A DNA stretch of 64,000 nucleotides, taken from NCBI RefSeq assembly GCF_002127325.2, contig NC_035443.2, positions 145,032,073 through 145,096,072 of the forward strand, read 5' to 3'. This DNA is from Helianthus annuus. Its lineage: Eukaryota > Streptophyta > Magnoliopsida > Asterales > Asteraceae. Position numbers and translations under genes: made by a program. This document shows, one piece after another, positions 33,245 through 44,057 of the stretch. Positions within the stretch are counted from its first letter, which is position 1, and the number at the start of each line of letters is the position of its first letter. The notes beneath the pieces are model-generated. The model was not told the DNA's origin and searched no databases. It saw only the letters and a program-made list of their open reading frames with translations.

Positions 33245-36200
33245 ATGGGGCAGAAATCCTTAATCTACAGCTTCGTGGCGAGAGGGACGGTGATCCTGGC
33301 CGAGTATACCGAGTTCAAGGGGAATTTCACCACCGTTGCGGCCCAATGCCTTCAAAAACTTCCTGAAAACAACAATCGGTTCACGTATAGTTGCGATGGC
33401 CATACGTTTAACTACCTCATGGATAATGGATATAGTGAGTTGTTTTTTTATTTTTTTAGTTTTTTTTTTATTTTGACATTTTGTTGCGTTTGTGATGTCT
33501 TTTTTGGGCGCGCTTTGGTTTTGACGTAAAATTTGGGGATTTTAGTTAGACGAAAAATATGTGGCCATCGACCTGCGTTTTTTTTAATTATATATGAAAT
33601 ATATATTATGGTTTTTTGACTGAGCCAGAGATTTTTGAACGTTAACCCGAAGATTTTTGAACTTAGAAAAGATCAACTGATACACGCTGCGTTTGAAAAA
33701 TAAAATGAAAAGCCAAAAGAAAAAGAAAATTTTGAACGTCATGATTGCCTCCAAAACCTCATTGTAGAAAATTCGGACGTTGAGTTAAGAGACACCTGAA
33801 CACCAAAAAAACCGACCGGTGGTGTTGAAACAATGATTAACACCAAAGGGTAACCAAGAGGGTCGTTTCACTTATGGGGTTCAACCTCTTCTCTTGCTCG
33901 TGTCAAAGGCCCGAGATCTGCAAAACAGTAAACACCGTTAGTCTCGTTAAGAGGGGAAAAGGGGGTTTTCCCTCTTAACCAGGCTCCGGCGTGAGAATAA
34001 GTACTGCTCTGAGATGAATAAAACAGTGTGTGTATAGAGTGAGTAAAGAGAGCCAAGATCCTTAACCTGAATGATGAAGGGTCCTATTTATAGCCGGATG
34101 GTGAAGAAGGAGGAAGCAGCTGTGCCAGCTATGGGTGTGCGCCAGCTGTCCGACCAAGGGGAATATCCTCTTGGTCTGCTCTGTCGCGAAGGGTGTAGTG
34201 GTACACGTGGCGTCCTTCTATTCGCTTACGCTGGATACCTCGTACTGGTTGCGTCAGACTTGCTCCCTGGGTTGTCGCAGGCCTATGTGGCCTTCTCTCA
34301 ATGGTGACACGTGTTGTCCTTTATGTTGGACGAAGCATCTTTGATGCCAGCTATGGACCGCCTAGACATCTTCTGGAAGCTTCTAGAAGGTCTTGGTGAC
34401 ATGGATGCCTTGTGTGCACAAAAAGTGGTGTGGTCCCTGCCATGTAGGCAGGGAATTGGGACCATACCTCTTCAGGTGGGAAAAAAGTTGTGGGCCCGTC
34501 TTTGTGTATAGCAACTCAACAATATAGAGTTAGAGATGAATTAGAATCATGGATGGAGAATGTTTGAGATTTAATAATAAGTAATAACCTAGACATCTCC
34601 AAAAACATGTTAAATATTATTGGGTTCAAAATCATGTGTTAATTTTTTAACATTTGATTGTATGGATTGGAATTTTAACCCATATTTCAAGATATGTGTT
34701 AATGTGGGTAATTTTTGGTTGTTTAATGGGTTCATTTGGGAAAATTCATGTTACTCAATGGGTCAAACATGTCACTTGTAGCGGATGCAGGATTTTATTC
34801 TAATGGGTTCCTTTTGCTAAATTCCCTTTAATTCTCACTAAATTTTTCTAAATTCTACAAAGTTCTCACTATTTTTTTCCTGTTTTTCCAAACGCACTGG
34901 GTTCCTGGGAACCCACAAATGTGGGACGGATCCGCCCCTGCTTGTATAGTTTTATAAAACTTGTTAACTTATAATGGGTCAAAATGGGCACCACCCACCA
35001 TTGTCACTAGTTGTCACAAAAACAAATATGGCAGATGAACCCATTTTGGTATTTTTTTTTTCCTAAAGCGACCAGTTTCAACCTAAGCCTGTTTTGACCG
35101 GAACCCATCTCGACCCGATACATGCTAACCTGATGATTACTAAAGATATATTTTACAAAATTCCATAAGTTTTGGATTTTATATGGTACTTCAGATTTTG
35201 GAAAATACTAAAGATATATTTTACAAAGGGCTATTTTGATAATTAGATTGGTCAAATTGGTTATTTGGGTGATTTTACCTAATAAAACACATTCATTATT
35301 GTTCAGATTATAAAAAAAAAATCTCTACCAAGGACAAAATACAGAAAAAAAAAACAATAATAAACGAAGACATGTACACTTAGTCACCTAACATTCTTTG
35401 TTGTATTCTTTTGGGACTAACCGAATCATATAATGTGTGCTTATGCATTTACATCATCGCAATCTGTTGGCTGTTGCAGCGTTCTGCATTGTTGCAGTCG
35501 ATTCTGTTGCTAAGCAACTTCCAATGGCGTTCTTGGAACGTACCAAAGACGAGTTCAATAAGAAATATGCAGGAGGCAAAGCTTCAACTGCTGCTGCCAA
35601 GAGCCTGAGCAAATCATTCGGGTACCTAACTATCCACCATTCAACGATAGAGAAATTTGTTTTCGCATATCATAAGTTTACTAATATTTATTATAAAATA
35701 CATGAATATCAATATAAACAAAAAATACATGTTCAAATAGTAAAGTATTTCAAAAACTGATACTCATTCCTTGAAAAATGATACTCATTCTTTATATTCT
35801 TTAATATGATAGACGTAGGATTTATGTTTAATTTTTTTAAGTCAAACTCGGCCCAAGTTGACCAACTAGATCTGATTCTGGCCGAGGTTGACCGTGTTTA
35901 ATCGATTCCGAGTAATTAGGCGGAGTTGAAGAAAATCGCCTCGGCAACCTAACTTGTTTTACAACATTGGTTGGATGGATTTTAGGCCAAAGATGAAGGA
36001 ACAGATGAAATGGTGTATGACTCATCCTGAGGAGATCGACAAGGTTGCTAAGGTGAAGGCACAGGTTGATGAAGTCAAGGGAGTTATGATGGACAACATC
36101 GAGAAGGTATTATTCGACAAAAATATCAATGTTTAAGTTAGACTTCTACTAGGGTTGCATTTGCATACATAACATATGCTAAAGCCTGGCAAAAGTCAGG

Positions 36201-36998
36201 TAACATGTCAAAATGGGTGCGGGTCAAACTGGATATGGGTTGTTTTTTCCGGTCTTAGTGAATATGTCAATTTTGGTTTAGAACAAAATAGACTCTAGTA
36301 GAAACGTGTTATTTTAGAAAAATAAAATTAAGATGGCTGACACTGCTATATTTGTTTTATGGCGGCTAGTGGCAACGGGGGGCAAAAGTGGTGGCAGGTG
36401 GGGCCGGTTCATTTGGACCCACTATAATTTAGCTAGTAAGAGTGACCCATTTTGACCCGTAAATTAATTTAAAGTAAACCAAATCAACCCATTTAGCAAA
36501 CGAAAATTACCCAAATCAACCAATTTCTTGAAAAATGGGTCATGACTGTCGGGTGTACGTATGCTTTAGTTTTATTTTGGTGTAACAACGTAAAATTTTA
36601 TGTGTACGCGACGGTTCATTTTTTGCTCACTTACTCTAACTAAATACTTCACTACAAAATATGACGCGCGCAGGTTCTTGATCGTGGAGAGAAGATTGAA
36701 CTATTGGTCGATAAAACTGACAACCTTCGCAACCAGGTTTGTTATTTGCGTAACTAGAATGCTTTCAACGATGATATAGTTGACTGGTTGGATTCATAGT
36801 TATACAAGATTTAAGATTAAATTTTTTTCAATAATTGGTTTCTTGTTTTAGGCAAATGATTTCAAGAAACAAGGAACCAAGATGAAAAGGAAGATGTGGA
36901 TTCAGAATATGAAGATCAAACTTGTCGTGTTTAGCATCGTACTCGTTTTGATTATGTTGGTGGTTCTCTCAATCTGCAACAACATAAGGTGCTTTTGA
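33245..36998 (+). CDS. VAMP72: Vesicle-associated membrane protein of the VAMP72 family (longin R-SNARE)
   Basis: Five exons: 33245-33434, 35480-35621, 35986-36106, 36674-36736 and 36852-36998. All introns are GT-AG and the phases join perfectly into 220 codons plus TGA. An N-terminal longin domain (about residues 5-110; [26 protein letters not shown]) precedes the R-SNARE helix (about 127-187). The zero-layer arginine is R154 in [16 protein letters not shown] single C-terminal membrane anchor spans about 195-213, followed by a seven-residue tail. Length equals that of plant VAMP72 proteins, which act with Qa/Qb/Qc-SNAREs at the plasma membrane and late secretory pathway. It is closest in style to the VAMP721/722/726 subgroup, with local oddities ([14 protein letters not shown]). 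Intron 1 (2045 bp) carries an LTR-like insertion and a small repeat. A poly(A) signal AATAAA lies at 37222-37227. The gene looks intact. Confidence 0.93.
33834..34518 (-). mobile_element. Probable solo LTR in intron 1 of the VAMP72 gene (685 bp)
   Basis: TG...CA-bounded segment with the direct repeat ACAA outside each end (33830-33833 and 34519-34522). On the minus strand it has a TATA box (CTATAAATAGG, 34084-34094) about 430 bp in, followed by a leader-like region, which is an LTR layout. The 4-bp duplication is short and TGTTGAGTTGC could be an alternative start, so the ends may shift by a few bases. It lies antisense to the gene. Confidence 0.5.
34781..34940. mobile_element. Short interspersed repeat (160 bp), hAT-MITE or SINE-like
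   Basis: Starts GCGGATGCAGG and ends GATCCGCCCCTG. The ends are partly inverted (GGCGGAT/GCGGAT). It is flanked by CTTGTA at 34775-34780 and 34941-34946, and has no coding capacity. It lies in intron 1 of the VAMP72 gene. Confidence 0.5.
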
Positions 36999-37103
36999 AG
37001 GTCACCAAATACTCCCTATTCTGCAAGGCTTAACCAGAAGTGTATTCTACATTGACTACCTTTGTTTACATTCTTCTCCTGCTTGTCTTTTAGGAGGTAG
37101 GAG

Positions 37104-37199
37104 TTTTTTTGGGCATTTTTCATGCTTGATGTACATGTTGTAATATCATAATTTTTTTGGGCATTTTTCATGCTTGATGTACATGTTGTAATATTATAA
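37104..37199 (+). repeat. 48-bp tandem duplication in the VAMP72 3' region
   Basis: Two units (37104-37151 and 37152-37199) begin TTTTTTTGGGC and contain CATGCTTGATGTACATG. I see one difference (ATATCATAA versus ATATTATAA). They lie about 105-200 bp after the stop codon, before the AATAAA signal. Confidence 0.85.
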
Positions 37200-37257
37200 T
37201 GACTTATTAAATTAATTATGAAATAAATCTAAGAGCATTTGTGCAATGTTGGATAAA

Positions 37258-37395
37258 ATACCACCACCACCACCACCACCAATAGCAAAGCTAAGGTAGG
37301 GTCTGAGGAGGGTAAGATGTAGACAGCCTTACCTCTACCCCGTAGGAATAGAGAGGCTCCTTCTAGTGAGACCCCCGACTCGATCTATTGACAAG
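37258..37395 (-). mobile_element. RTE-type LINE 3' end fragment
   Basis: (CCA)n at the left is followed by AATAGCAAAGCTAAGGTAGG, GATGTAGACAGCCTTACC and ATAGAGAGGCT. The same blocks stand at 50898-51040 in the LINE copy (GATGTAGACAGACCTTACC). The trinucleotide run is the 3' tail on the minus strand. Severely 5'-truncated; no target duplication was established. Confidence 0.7.
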
Positions 37396-38286
37396 GTGCA
37401 TTTGGCTATTTAATTTTTAGTTGGGTCCCACTTTTTATAATAAAGGTTACATTTTGCAAGCGAAGGGCCCGCGCCCGCCCTTATATGCCCATTTTTGTCC
37501 TTCCACATGGAAGAATGTCCAATTTGTTTGTTCAAAGAGGATCAAAGCGCTAAGGCTTATGTCATGATTGCGAGTTGCGACACCTTAGGCAAATCCCATA
37601 TCATCTCATCAACAGGAAAAATAAGAGTCATAAGAAACGCCCAGTCTAAAATAATACCAACTCATATTGGGTGCATTAATCGTGCATGAAAAGTGCACTC
37701 AATAGTTAAACACACATGAGTTGGAGTAATTTCATGATAGTGACCTCTTAGGAAATCTCTACCCGGGAAACAAAAAACAAAACTGTAAGCTCCTTATAGG
37801 AAAAACATTAACAAACAATATTGATCGGTATGAGGGTCAGATGTCATATTAACAAAGATGATAAACGTCACGTTTGTCTTCACTACGCATTGCGGATGCT
37901 ATAAGTATAATCTTGTTGTATATTCATACAATCTCCCTCAATCATGTCGGCTTGATACACACGTCTCTTATGGTTACGAAGGTTGATCATCGGCTAATAA
38001 ACGTCTCGTTTGTCCTTCATAAAGGTATTGTAAGCCTATAAAAGGCAGAGAATTTACAATATTGGATATGAATGATATGAATTAAGTCCAAGTCTTCCCT
38101 ATTAATATCCTGTATCTTTCTACTTCTTTCTGTCCCGATTCGGTACACATCATAACTCAGCATGAACAACTTAAGAATCACAGAGTTTTTATATAACTAT
38201 ATCTTTATACCCCACAGTTTTGTTTATAAACTATTATTATACATTAGTAAATACCAATCAAACCAATGTACCAATTTATCATGTTC
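37396..38286. other. Intergenic region between convergent VAMP72 and ankyrin genes
   Basis: Contains the 3' flanks of both genes. Two related ACGTC-CGTTTGTC segments occur near 37865 and 38000. No supported frame (the 64-codon frame at 37495 has no domain). Confidence 0.5.
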
Positions 38287-40522
38287 CTAAACTCGGTTAC
38301 TCCCTTTCGAGTTCTTCATTTCTTTGCTTCTCTTTTCCTGCATCTTCTTCTTCTTTTCTTCGGCTGTGATCCACGTGTAGTCAGCAGGAATCACAAACGG
38401 GTCATGATCGTTATCTACACATGAAGTTGAAGCGCTCGTTGATGAGCTGAGGTGTTGATACGGAGCTTTGATCCACTGATACCAAAATGACGAGCTTGTG
38501 CTTGCTGGGAGATTGTGATCTGTGGGTAGAGGACTCGAAGGTGGTGTTGAAAATTCATCCAACGGCTGTAATTCTTCGAATTTTGTGAATGTAACCAACA
38601 CCCGTACGGTGGGGATCACCGGAATGGCGACCTGAAAGTGTAAAACCATTCTTAGCAAGAAACATTAGCAGAACCGTACACGTTTTGGCAGATCTGATGT
38701 TTTTGTTTTGTTTATTGGGGGTCAAATTTAAGAATGAGTCGTTTTCTTTATCCTGAACGCGTCGAAAGTCACCCAAAATATATTTAAATGCATATAACCT
38801 CCAATAATCTTTATTTAAAACTTGCATAATTAGTGTAATAATATAAGTGTTTGCAGATCGACCCGACTAACGCATTTTGACAATCTCCCCCCCCCCCCCC
38901 CCCAGCCAAGCTCAGGTCCCACTGCAGGATATTGGTGGGTCCCGTGAGTTTACGGGTAACATGCTACAAGAACATTAACCGAAACTTAATAATGTAAAGA
39001 AAGCAAAGCAAACCTTAACAGGAAACGTGCCGATTGGAAGTTTTGTGGTAAGTAATTCTCTTAATCTTCGTATCGCCTTCACTTTATTCGCCAAAATATC
39101 AAGCAAAGGCAATAGTTCATCGGTATGCAACGGAAAATCAGGCGAAAGCCAAAGAATCGGCCTCAACCCTTTCTTATACTCGCTCTCGTGGTTTCCATCT
39201 CTTTTCTTACCGAAACGTTTGTCATTTCTATCCTCATCTCCGCTAGAAACGATATCTATAGAACGTTTTCCGGATATAACTTGACTTTGACTACTCTTAG
39301 TATCCCGTTTTCTCCATCTATCGAACCAACCTTTCTTTCCTTTTTCCCGCTTGTTATAATTATTTTCATGACTAAAACCGTCTTCAATTGGGATATCTAT
39401 TCGCTCACGAGAACCACGCTGATGCTTAACAGTCCCGTTGCTATTTTCACAGTCCTGATCCAACGAACTGGACTTTAACGCCTCTTCAAGTTGCTTGCGC
39501 TCTTCATCGGTCAAAATATCATTTAATTCTTCCCTATCCATTTCGTTGTCGTTACCATTTGTAAACAACTCATCGTCCGGCTTAACCCCCGGAGCCCTTC
39601 GCGATTTAATACTCACAACAACATTTTGCATATCGTAAACTTTCGCTTTCCAATTCCCGACGAATTCCGTTTTCTCGAACCCTCTCCACGTCATCTGCGG
39701 CACAAGAACCGCTTGCGTCACGTCAATCCCGGGCCTAAATATATTACTCCGAGACATCGCTTGAACCTCCTGGTTCACCTCTGCATCAGTGGCAGACCCA
39801 CCCGCACCGTCCAACGCGTTCATCACTTCTTTATCCTTATGCAAAATCACACAAAGCGACCCGGGCTTCACCTTCCCATCTTCCGAACCATCACCTAAAA
39901 ACAAAAACGTTTGATCGGCCCGTTGAATTCTAAAACCATCGAAACCCGCTAGCGTCGTATCAGCCCGCAAATTCGCACCACGTTTCCAAATCTTGTACGT
40001 ATCCGACGGAGCAATCCGGGAAATAAACGGGATAACCGAGCTTTCGAACTGGAACGTTATCTCCATATAAAAATCGCGCATCCTCCTCATCGTTGCTAAT
40101 AACCGCGGTAACCTTCTACACCACTTAGCCCAAGCCGCGGGTTGATAATGTTTTATTATAATCTTGGCAATAACTTCTTCACGGCTGCATATCGCTTCTT
40201 GTAACGCACTCCACCCGTGCTCGTTCTGCAAGCTCCAATCGGCGCCAGCACGCATAAGAATCTCCGTGGCGACAATGTCACTATTCTTGACCGCTAAATG
40301 AAGCGGGGTGTCCCGGTTAGGGACATCCCTGCGGTCGATCACCGCGGAGATCGCGTCCGCCTTGGCTTCTTCCGCAACCGAGTCGGATTCGGTCCGGATC
40401 ATGGAAGGGTCAACGAGCCGAGGGAGACCCGCGATTATTTTCTTTAACCCAGTGTAATCTTTGGTCAATACTGCTTTGTGTACAGGACTATGTGCATATG
40501 GGGCAACATCTAGGGTTTCCAT
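38287..40522 (-). CDS. Ankyrin-repeat protein with GPCR-chaperone-type domain (ANKRD13-like)
   Basis: Two exons on the minus strand, 40522-39014 (503 codons) and 38631-38287 (114 codons plus stop), joined across a 382-bp GT-AG intron to give 617 aa. Residues about 11-40 and 69-125 form ankyrin repeats (RDTPLHLAVKNSDIVATEIL, HGWSALQEAI). Residues about 150-560 match the layout of the GPCR-chaperone/ANKRD13 family (MRDFYMEITFQFESSVIPF, IWKRGANLRADTTLAGFDGF, GFEKTEFVGNWKAKVYDMQ, IPVIPTVRVLVTFTKFE). DEERKQLEEALKSS (338-351) resembles a ubiquitin-interacting motif. A charged linker with KKGWFDRWRK (396-405) precedes the conserved C-terminal part. In animals such proteins handle receptor folding and endocytic traffic. 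The plant role is undefined. The leader seems to have its own intron (acceptor near 40583, donor near 40750) and a tiny uORF. The gene looks intact. Confidence 0.9.
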
Positions 40523-40570
40523 TTTTCAGCAATTAGGGCAAAAGTTTCAAACTTTTTTACTTAACAAACC

Positions 40571-40582
40571 CTAATTAACCAT
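40571..40582 (-). promoter_or_regulatory. Three-codon upstream ORF in the ankyrin gene leader
   Basis: ATG GTT AAT TAG lies 49-60 nt upstream of the main ATG, directly after a likely 3' splice site (TTGATTTCAG). If the 5' leader is spliced there, almost every transcript carries this minimal uORF, which could modulate initiation. Confidence 0.45.
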
Positions 40583-41138
40583 CTGAAATCAACAGAAATT
40601 GGAATTAAAATTGGGAATTCTGTTTAACCTAAATACATAATCAAATTAAAGTAAAATAAGAACACAATCAAATTGTATTAAATTATTTAATCATATAATT
40701 GTATAAAACAGAGTAATAACAGAGTAAAACAGAGCAAGATCATGAAATGATACCTTTTTTATGGTTCTTGTGGTTTGATTGATGAAATTGAGATGAAAAA
40801 ACATGTGGGAAGAAGACGATTGAAGGGTTTGGATGATCTTGAAATGGGAATTAAGAAAGATGAAACAGAATCAAAGAATATTGAAGATAAACTGTGTGAT
40901 GGAAGCAAAAAAGGGTATAATTGTTTGTGTTAGAAAGGAATAATAATAAGAAAGTTGAAAGAAATGGTCAAAGAATATGTGTATTTATGAGACTTTTATT
41001 GAACAGGTGTTGCTTAAGGTGGTATAGAGATGATGGATGTATCAAAGTTTCTATTTTTGTTTTCTAGTTGTTTTCTATTTTTTAAATATTTTTAAATTTT
41101 TATTTATTTTAGGTTGTATGAATTTTTAAATAGATTCT
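40583..41138. other. Leader and promoter region of the ankyrin gene
   Basis: A probable leader intron (about 40583-40750) and a TC-rich first exon read on the minus strand, then AT-rich upstream DNA. No coding frame. Confidence 0.5.
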
Positions 41139-41426
41139 TAGTAAATTACTTTTTGAGTCTCTATATTTTACTGGTTTTAATTACTTGAATCCAAAATTAA
41201 AAAAGTTTAACGTCCTGAGCTCATAACCGCTCATTTTATAACGTTTTGAGTCCAATTTTTAACACTTGTACTTTTGATTTTGGACTCAAGTGGTTAAAAT
41301 CACTCAAATACAAGGACTTAAAACGTTATAAAATGAGCGGTTAAGGACTCAGAGCGTTAAACTTTTTTATTTTGAACTCAAGTGGTTAAAACCACTAAAA
41401 CACATGGACTCAAAAAGTAATTTACT
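41139..41426. mobile_element. Foldback MULE-type MITE, 288 bp
   Basis: The two halves are long inverted repeats: GTAAATTACTTTTTGAGTC (41141 on) against GACTCAAAAAGTAATTTAC (41407 on), and ACCGCTCATTTTATAACG against CGTTATAAAATGAGCGGTTA. The flanks ATAGATTCT (41130-41138) and CTAGATTGT (41427-41435) agree at 7 of 9 positions, consistent with an aged 9-bp Mutator duplication. Confidence 0.7.
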
Positions 41427-42761
41427 CTAGATTGTTGCTCGAAATTCGTTTAAAGTAATAAAAAGGATAGATTAAAACCAGCTTGTATAATTTTTAGATG
41501 AGTCGGGCTGACTTGTATAAGTTTTGTCTCGAGTTAGAGACATAGAGGCAAGACGAGCTCGTTTTTTATCTCGTGTAATATGTCTAAATATGATAGAACA
41601 TCATTATTCTCTTTGTTTAGGAAAATAGTCATTTTAGTCGTATTTAAAAAAAAATTGAGATTTGTAAAAACATAGTGAAATATAGGTTTTTAGTGTGAAA
41701 CTTATATTTAGTAAAAATTACTAATTAAAACTTGAGGTTTGTAACTGGTTCATAAATCATAATTCACCAGGTGAAAACTCGCTCGTAAATAATTTCTAGT
41801 TGATTTGGCTCGAGTTACTTAGCGTGTACACAACCACATGTTTATGTTTTTGTCTGAATAGTTGTTATTAGATTAAAACACTTTTAATAATAGAAACTCC
41901 AGATTATAGGTTAAAATCAAACCGGATGTCGTAGAAAATTAGTTAAAATTAATGCAAATTTTTTTTAATCAATAATTTTTTATTTCATTCCAACCACCAG
42001 AGCAAATTACATTAAAGATAGCAGGTAGACGAGCAACAAACTGCGCCACTATCCCCTTCTGAATAGAAAACCTAATCTGCTAAAAACAAAGTCTCGCATC
42101 TGATGGGTCGAAAAGTTGTTGTGGACCACACGCTTAACTCTAGCCAAGAACCAAACCGCCTCCGACGCCAAGTATAAATTTACTATAAAAAAAAAAAGAA
42201 AGAAAGAAACAAGCTACAAATTTGATTTCTTCTACCCTAAGTTTAAGACTTACTAAATGTATTTTAAAATTGTTTGAAATTCAGTTAAAATATCAATACG
42301 CGATTACTCGGTTGGTAAGCGGCCATAAACCCACAGTCAACAACAAAATCGGTGAATTCGTCTTTCTTCTTTTTCTTAATAATGAAATAACAGATTTTTT
42401 AAAAGACACTAAATATTAATTGCGAGGTAAAAAATAAGAGATTTCGACTTTCACGTTATGAATATCAATTTCAAGATGTCGTTATCAATATGATTTGCCT
42501 TATATTACACGGTCTATGTTAGTCTAACAAACATAGACGTATATAATTAAGTCGAGCTTGAGCTAAAACGGTCTATTTTAGTCTCCCATGTAGGGGTGTA
42601 ACCAATCGAGTTAAGCTCTCACTTGTTGAGTTCAAGTTTGATTCATTTAACTTAACAGAGCTCAAATCCAACTTTGAACTTTATCTTTAAAGCTCGAGTT
42701 AAGCCCATGAGTAATTTTTAATATTCAAGCAGGGTTGGCTAGATTCGTCTATTCTTTATAT
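41427..42761. other. Intergenic repeat-derived DNA
   Basis: AT-rich. The segment 42594-42740 (GGGGTGTAACCAATCGAG and repeated AGCTCGAGTTAAGC-type words) resembles hAT-derived plant repeats. No supported gene. Confidence 0.45.
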
Positions 42762-42770
42762 ACATATATA

Positions 42771-44048
42771 GAGTAGGAGTTGGATACAAAGCCAATTTTT
42801 CCTACAAAGTGTAGTAAGCCACCACATAATGACACGTGACAAGTAGTTATTTTAGTGAAAATGGCAAGAAAGGTAATTTGATATTTATTCTATTCATGGT
42901 ATATATTTATTATAACTAATTCATGAGAAATTTAAGAAAACTAAATATCACATTAAAATTGAATTCACGGTTATATTAGGAGCATTTCATTGTTTATTAT
43001 TCAAGTCGCAATTCTTCTTCTTTTTCTTCTAAAGTGGTTTGCTAAAAAAAACCATGGCGTTACAGTGTGTTTTATCAATAAAACACACTGCTATGAACAC
43101 ATCTATGTAGCATTCAGTAACTGTTTCGTCACGTTGTGTTTTATCAGTCAGTAACTGGTTCGACATTGTGTTTTATCACTAAAACACATTACTATGAACA
43201 CACCTAGTATCCAACATCAAGTGCAGTAAAACACAGTACTATGATCAAACTTTTAAAAAACACGATGTCTTCAACAAAACATACTGAATACGTGTATATA
43301 CAGGATCTATCACAATGTAGCTTTAACACATCAATCCTTAAAACAATATCAATGTAAAAAACAATACCTTTACCAAGTTAGTCAATTTGTTCGTCACAAT
43401 GTGTTTTATCACTAAAACACACTACCATGAACACGTCTAGTATCTAACATCAAGTGCATTAAAACAAAGTACTATGATCAAACTTTTAAAAAACACACTT
43501 TCTTTAACAAAACACACTGAATAGATGTATATGCAAGATCTAATCACAATGTAGCTTTAACACATCAATTCTTAAAACAATATCAATGTAAAAACAACAC
43601 TTTTACCAAGTTAGTCACTTGTTCGTCACATTATGTTTTATCACTAAAACACACTACTGTGAACACATCTAGTATCAACCATAAAGTGCAATAAAACACA
43701 ATACTATGATCATCTCTTACGCTTGTATTTCATGCTGAATTTGTAATCTTAATCCATGATTCTGGCTAATTTTGGTATGCAAGATGGTTATTGATAGCGG
43801 GTTTTAGATAGAGAGAAGTAAATGTGCGAGATTATAGGAGGTGTGTTATTTTTGACAGTTATTTGATTGATTTAAAACTTGGTAAATGACCAGACTATCC
43901 CTAACCTATTATAACAATTAATTAATGACACACAAATATTACAAAAATGTCATCAACTTGATCTCAGCCATTAAACACACCCATCCAATTGCCAGGATCG
44001 CTTCCTACACTTTTTAGGAAAAACACATTTTGCGCAGGAACCCACTCT
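42771..44048. mobile_element. Non-autonomous MULE with 9-bp duplication in a TA-rich target (1278 bp)
   Basis: Perfect 9-bp direct repeats ACATATATA flank it (42762-42770 and 44049-44057). The left end GAGTAGGAGTTGG...TTTTTCCTACAAAGTGTAG and the reverse-complemented right end AGAGTGGGTTCC...TTTTTCCTAAAAAGTGTAG are inverted repeats over about 55 bp. The interior has a tandem repeat and many TAAAACACA motifs. The outer sequence resembles the left end of the Ulp1 MULE at 53710 (TAGGAAGC...GATC). Confidence 0.85.
43155..43720. repeat. Tandem repeat of about 233 bp inside the MULE, 2.5-3 units
   Basis: Unit landmarks TGTTTTATCACTAAAACACA occur near 43162, 43397 and 43633, each followed by ATGAACAC...CTAGTATC and, in the first two, by a shared AACAATATCAATGTAAAAA block. 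Each landmark is an inverted pair of the TAAAACACA word. Confidence 0.8.
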
Positions 44049-44057
44049 ACATATATA

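Noticed and set aside
34071..34511. Open frames in intron 1 of VAMP72 as an alternative exon
   Set aside because: They fall in the LTR-like insertion, overlap in different frames and have no SNARE or other domain. The mapped exon 1-exon 2 junction is exact without them.
38889..38904. C homopolymer in the ankyrin-gene intron as a regulatory site
   Set aside because: Simple homopolymer within the intron. Splice sites are clear without it.
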